Below are positions 14,903 to 17,028 of a stretch of 17,028 nucleotides of DNA, piece after piece. The DNA is from Aquimarina sp. (GTDB lineage Bacteria; Bacteroidota; Bacteroidia; Flavobacteriales; Flavobacteriaceae). The notes under the pieces were generated by a model that saw only the letters and a list, made by a program, of their open reading frames with translations, had not been told where the DNA came from and searched no databases. The position numbers and the translations under genes are program-made. The stretch's first letter is position 1, and each line of letters begins with the position of its first letter. The DNA is taken from assembly GCA_002697475.1 (NCBI GenBank), contig NZVW01000027.1:1-17028 (forward strand), written 5' to 3'.

Positions 14903-15598
14903 CTACCTGTTAAAATGCTCCTCCAATTCTTTAAGTGTAGCTTCTGAAGTCATAATATCCTTTACCACTTCTCCCTTGTCCAGAACAACAATTCTCTCAC
15001 ACACTTCAGTAACGTGAATCAGATCATGACTGGATACTAATACAGTTACTTCAGGATCAGAGGCCATTTCTTTAATAATTTTCTTCAATCGTATTTGCGT
15101 TGTAGGATCCAGATTAGCAAATGGCTCATCTAGCACGACTACTTTTGGTTTGCCAATCAAAGCTGCTACAATACCAGCCTTTTTTTGATTTCCTTTTGAT
15201 AGATCGCGCAAGTATTTCTTTTGACCCAAAATTTCCCCATGAAAGAAATCCTCAAACTCAGCCAGAAGTTTATCGACATCTGCCTTGTTTTGTCCTCTAA
15301 GTTCTCCTATAAAGTAAAAATATTCCTCTGCCGTTAAGTATCCTATTAAAAAAGTTTCATCAATAAAAGCAGACGTATATGTTTTCCATTCTTCACTTTC
15401 ATTCACCTTAACCTGATCGCTCTGAATATAACCGGTTGAAGGCTGAATAAGATCCAACAAGCAGCTGAACAATGTCGTTTTACCCGCTCCATTATTACCA
15501 ACCAATCCAAAACTAGAACCACTCTTGATCTCCAGTTGCTCTATACTTAAAACAGTATTACCTGTATATTTTTTAGTTAAATTATGTACTGAAATCAT
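14903..15598 (-). CDS. ABC transporter ATP-binding protein
   Basis: A 231-residue nucleotide-binding subunit of an ABC exporter. Walker A is GNNGAGKT (34-41), the signature is LSKGN (133-137, in place of LSGGQ), Walker B plus the catalytic Glu is VVVLDEP (153-159, Glu158), the D-loop is NLDP (162-165) and the switch histidine is His191 in SSHDL. The Q-loop position lacks a Gln and reads FIDETFLIGYLT (78-89). It starts 3 bp after the stop of the DUF5687-type permease, so the two almost certainly form one transporter, a type paired in Bacteroidota with unknown substrates. The arrangement resembles ABC-2 drug, antibiotic or gliding-type exporters, but GldA identity is not supported. Confidence 0.93.
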   Translation of the reverse strand: MISVHNLTKKYTGNTVLSIEQLEIKSGSSFGLVGNNGAGKTTLFSCLLDLIQPSTGYIQSDQVKVNESEEWKTYTSAFIDETFLIGYLTAEEYFYFIGELRGQNKADVDKLLAEFEDFFHGEILGQKKYLRDLSKGNQKKAGIVAALIGKPKVVVLDEPFANLDPTTQIRLKKIIKEMASDPEVTVLVSSHDLIHVTEVCERIVVLDKGEVVKDIMTSEATLKELEEHFNR

Positions 15599-15601
15599 CT
15601 C

Positions 15602-16993
15602 TTAATTTTTTTGTTTATACGCCCAAAGCGTTTTATACTTTTCTGTTTTATAAATCTTTTCAATCATCGCAAATACTTTATCCCTAAGTGCAAATCCAGC
15701 CAAACCAGCTATTGCAACCAGCGCGTAACCGGCATAAGGGCTATATGCATAATGCCCTATAGCATAAAGGATCATTGGTAAAGCCATTTTAGGCAACGAT
15801 AGCAATAATGTTTTGACATTAAAAGCTTGTTTGTCTCCAAACGCCTTTTTGTTACTGGTCAGGTCTATAGGCGTTTTTACATATGCTCCGGCCCATAGTA
15901 CTACGTGAGAGTTTACTCCTATGTTATAAATAGCCGCAACTATAATAGCTACATAAACATCCCAACCAAAGTAAAGATATCCTGATGCCAGTATGGTAGA
16001 AATAAATGTGGCTATAACCATCAGCCACCATTTTGACGATAAATATTCCTTGTATTTAATATTTTGGCTCATCATCAACGGATAATATGAGCTATCCCAA
16101 CTTGGAACAAACTGACCAAAGCTTAACAAAAATCCTCCTGTAACAAATATCGCTGCGAAAATTCTCCAAACAGGTCCATCATAAACCTCAACAGCGCCAG
16201 TAAAGAATAGTAGACCATAAAACAGAAACATGATACTCACAAAAACAGTAGTACGTGCTCGCTTATTTCGCTTTATCAATTTAATATCATTCTTAAGAAA
16301 AACTGCAGTTTTACCAAATCGATCCAGCCAATCTAAATTCTCAGTTTTGATATTCTTTGACTTTGTGGCTAAGCCAGCGTCAAGATACAGATCATGATAA
16401 AATGATCTGAAAGCTATCATAATCAGCAAAATCATTAAACCTAAAGGTATCAATACCGCCCAGTAGGTGTTATAAAACAACTCAAAAACAGGAGCTGTAT
16501 ACGTAGTGATATCAAAATATCCGAAATACTGTAATCCTGCTAAAACTGCCAAAACAGCACCAATAGCTATAACCCAGCTATCCTTTTTATTCAATAGGAT
16601 ATTCAGGAAATTATTAGCATACACTATGGCTATCAAACTCAAGTGCCAAAATATTACATTACCCAGAGGTTTATCTCCGTCTGTTATCAATAAAATTGAA
16701 AAAGGGATAAAGAAAAAGGCATGAATAATATTGAAGAATGAAAAAGTGGTTTTAAAAAAAGCAAATGATACAATTTTACCCTTTTTAAAAGGTAAAATAA
16801 GTAAAGGTTTAATGTTGATTACCGGCATCTTCTGCAAAGCATATCTGAATAATAAGTCTGCAACTACCCAGTATATCAAAAATCTATTGACGACGTCAAA
16901 TGGATCAAGATTCAACTCCTTTTTGATATAAAAATACGCTCCAAAGCTTCCTCCCAGCATTGCTGCCATAAAATATAATGCCCAAAAGCCCAT
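15602..16993 (-). CDS. DUF5687-family ABC transporter permease, N-terminus possibly shortened
   Basis: A 463-residue polytopic membrane protein with about ten or more hydrophobic segments. Features I associate with DUF5687 are LQKMPVINIKPLLILPFKKGKIV, placed after the first two helices, HAFFFIPFSILL, and the SWDSSYYPLMMSQNIKYKEYL segment. It is the membrane partner of the ATPase encoded 3 bp downstream. The ATG at 16993 is the first start after an in-frame TAA (17024-17022). Family members, as I recall them, carry about 25 more residues before the first helix, and the codons between the TAA and this ATG still read KNLEATCF, which aligns with that expected region. The start is therefore suspect: a frameshift, a base error or genuine shortening are all possible. 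Substrate unknown. Confidence 0.8.
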   Translation of the reverse strand: MGFWALYFMAAMLGGSFGAYFYIKKELNLDPFDVVNRFLIYWVVADLLFRYALQKMPVINIKPLLILPFKKGKIVSFAFFKTTFSFFNIIHAFFFIPFSILLITDGDKPLGNVIFWHLSLIAIVYANNFLNILLNKKDSWVIAIGAVLAVLAGLQYFGYFDITTYTAPVFELFYNTYWAVLIPLGLMILLIMIAFRSFYHDLYLDAGLATKSKNIKTENLDWLDRFGKTAVFLKNDIKLIKRNKRARTTVFVSIMFLFYGLLFFTGAVEVYDGPVWRIFAAIFVTGGFLLSFGQFVPSWDSSYYPLMMSQNIKYKEYLSSKWWLMVIATFISTILASGYLYFGWDVYVAIIVAAIYNIGVNSHVVLWAGAYVKTPIDLTSNKKAFGDKQAFNVKTLLLSLPKMALPMILYAIGHYAYSPYAGYALVAIAGLAGFALRDKVFAMIEKIYKTEKYKTLWAYKQKN

Positions 16994-17028
16994 AAAACAA
17001 GTGGCTTCCAGGTTTTTAAGTTAGAAAA

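Noticed and set aside
14903..16993. GldA-GldF gliding-motility ABC transporter
   Set aside because: The nearby SprE gene suggested it, but the permease has DUF5687 features rather than those of GldF/GldG, so the name is not supported.

Overview
The window is a compact, AT-rich piece of a Bacteroidota chromosome, most likely a Cytophagales-like marine or soil bacterium. The evidence is the SprE/PorW lipoprotein of the type IX secretion system, a bactofilin placed directly before AtpZ and the F0 genes, an ATP synthase operon that ends at atpG without atpD or atpC, promoter boxes of the TAnnTTTG type, and Bacteroidota-specific families (DUF4292, DUF5687). Every convincing gene lies on the minus strand, so transcription runs from high to low coordinates. 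I see no tRNA, rRNA, insertion sequence, phage gene or CRISPR array.

Layout in order of transcription. (1) 16993-14903: a two-gene ABC exporter, a DUF5687-type permease (its N-terminus looks shortened at the window edge) followed 3 bp later by its ATPase and a terminator-like hairpin. (2) 14690-10992: the SprE/PorW lipoprotein, a bactofilin, AtpZ (overlapping the bactofilin gene by 41 bp) and a small four-helix AtpI-like membrane protein. The SprE start is best placed at a TTG codon, 60 codons inside the longest open frame. (3) 10813-5715: atpB, atpE, atpF, atpH, atpA and atpG behind a clear Bacteroidota promoter box, closed by a strong terminator. Strong hairpins sit after atpE and after atpA, the two genes whose products are needed in most copies. 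(4) 5563-5069: a small unrecognised probable lipoprotein. (5) 5036-1: a tight run of a Wzx/MATE-like flippase (TTG start), dUTPase, a sugar-nucleotide transferase with a beta-helix tail, a secreted TPR protein and a DUF4292 lipoprotein that leaves the window at base 1. The last two are joined by a TAATG stop/start overlap.

How it fits together: the central block makes the membrane and stalk part of the proton-driven F-type ATP synthase; the beta and epsilon subunits must be encoded elsewhere. The genes just before it encode an envelope scaffold (bactofilin) and a secretion/gliding component (SprE). The downstream block looks like an envelope-biogenesis cluster with dut embedded in it. The most noteworthy observations are the two intra-operon hairpins matching subunit stoichiometry, the imperfect palindrome overlapping the atpB promoter, the corrected SprE start, and the broken-looking N-terminus of the permease.
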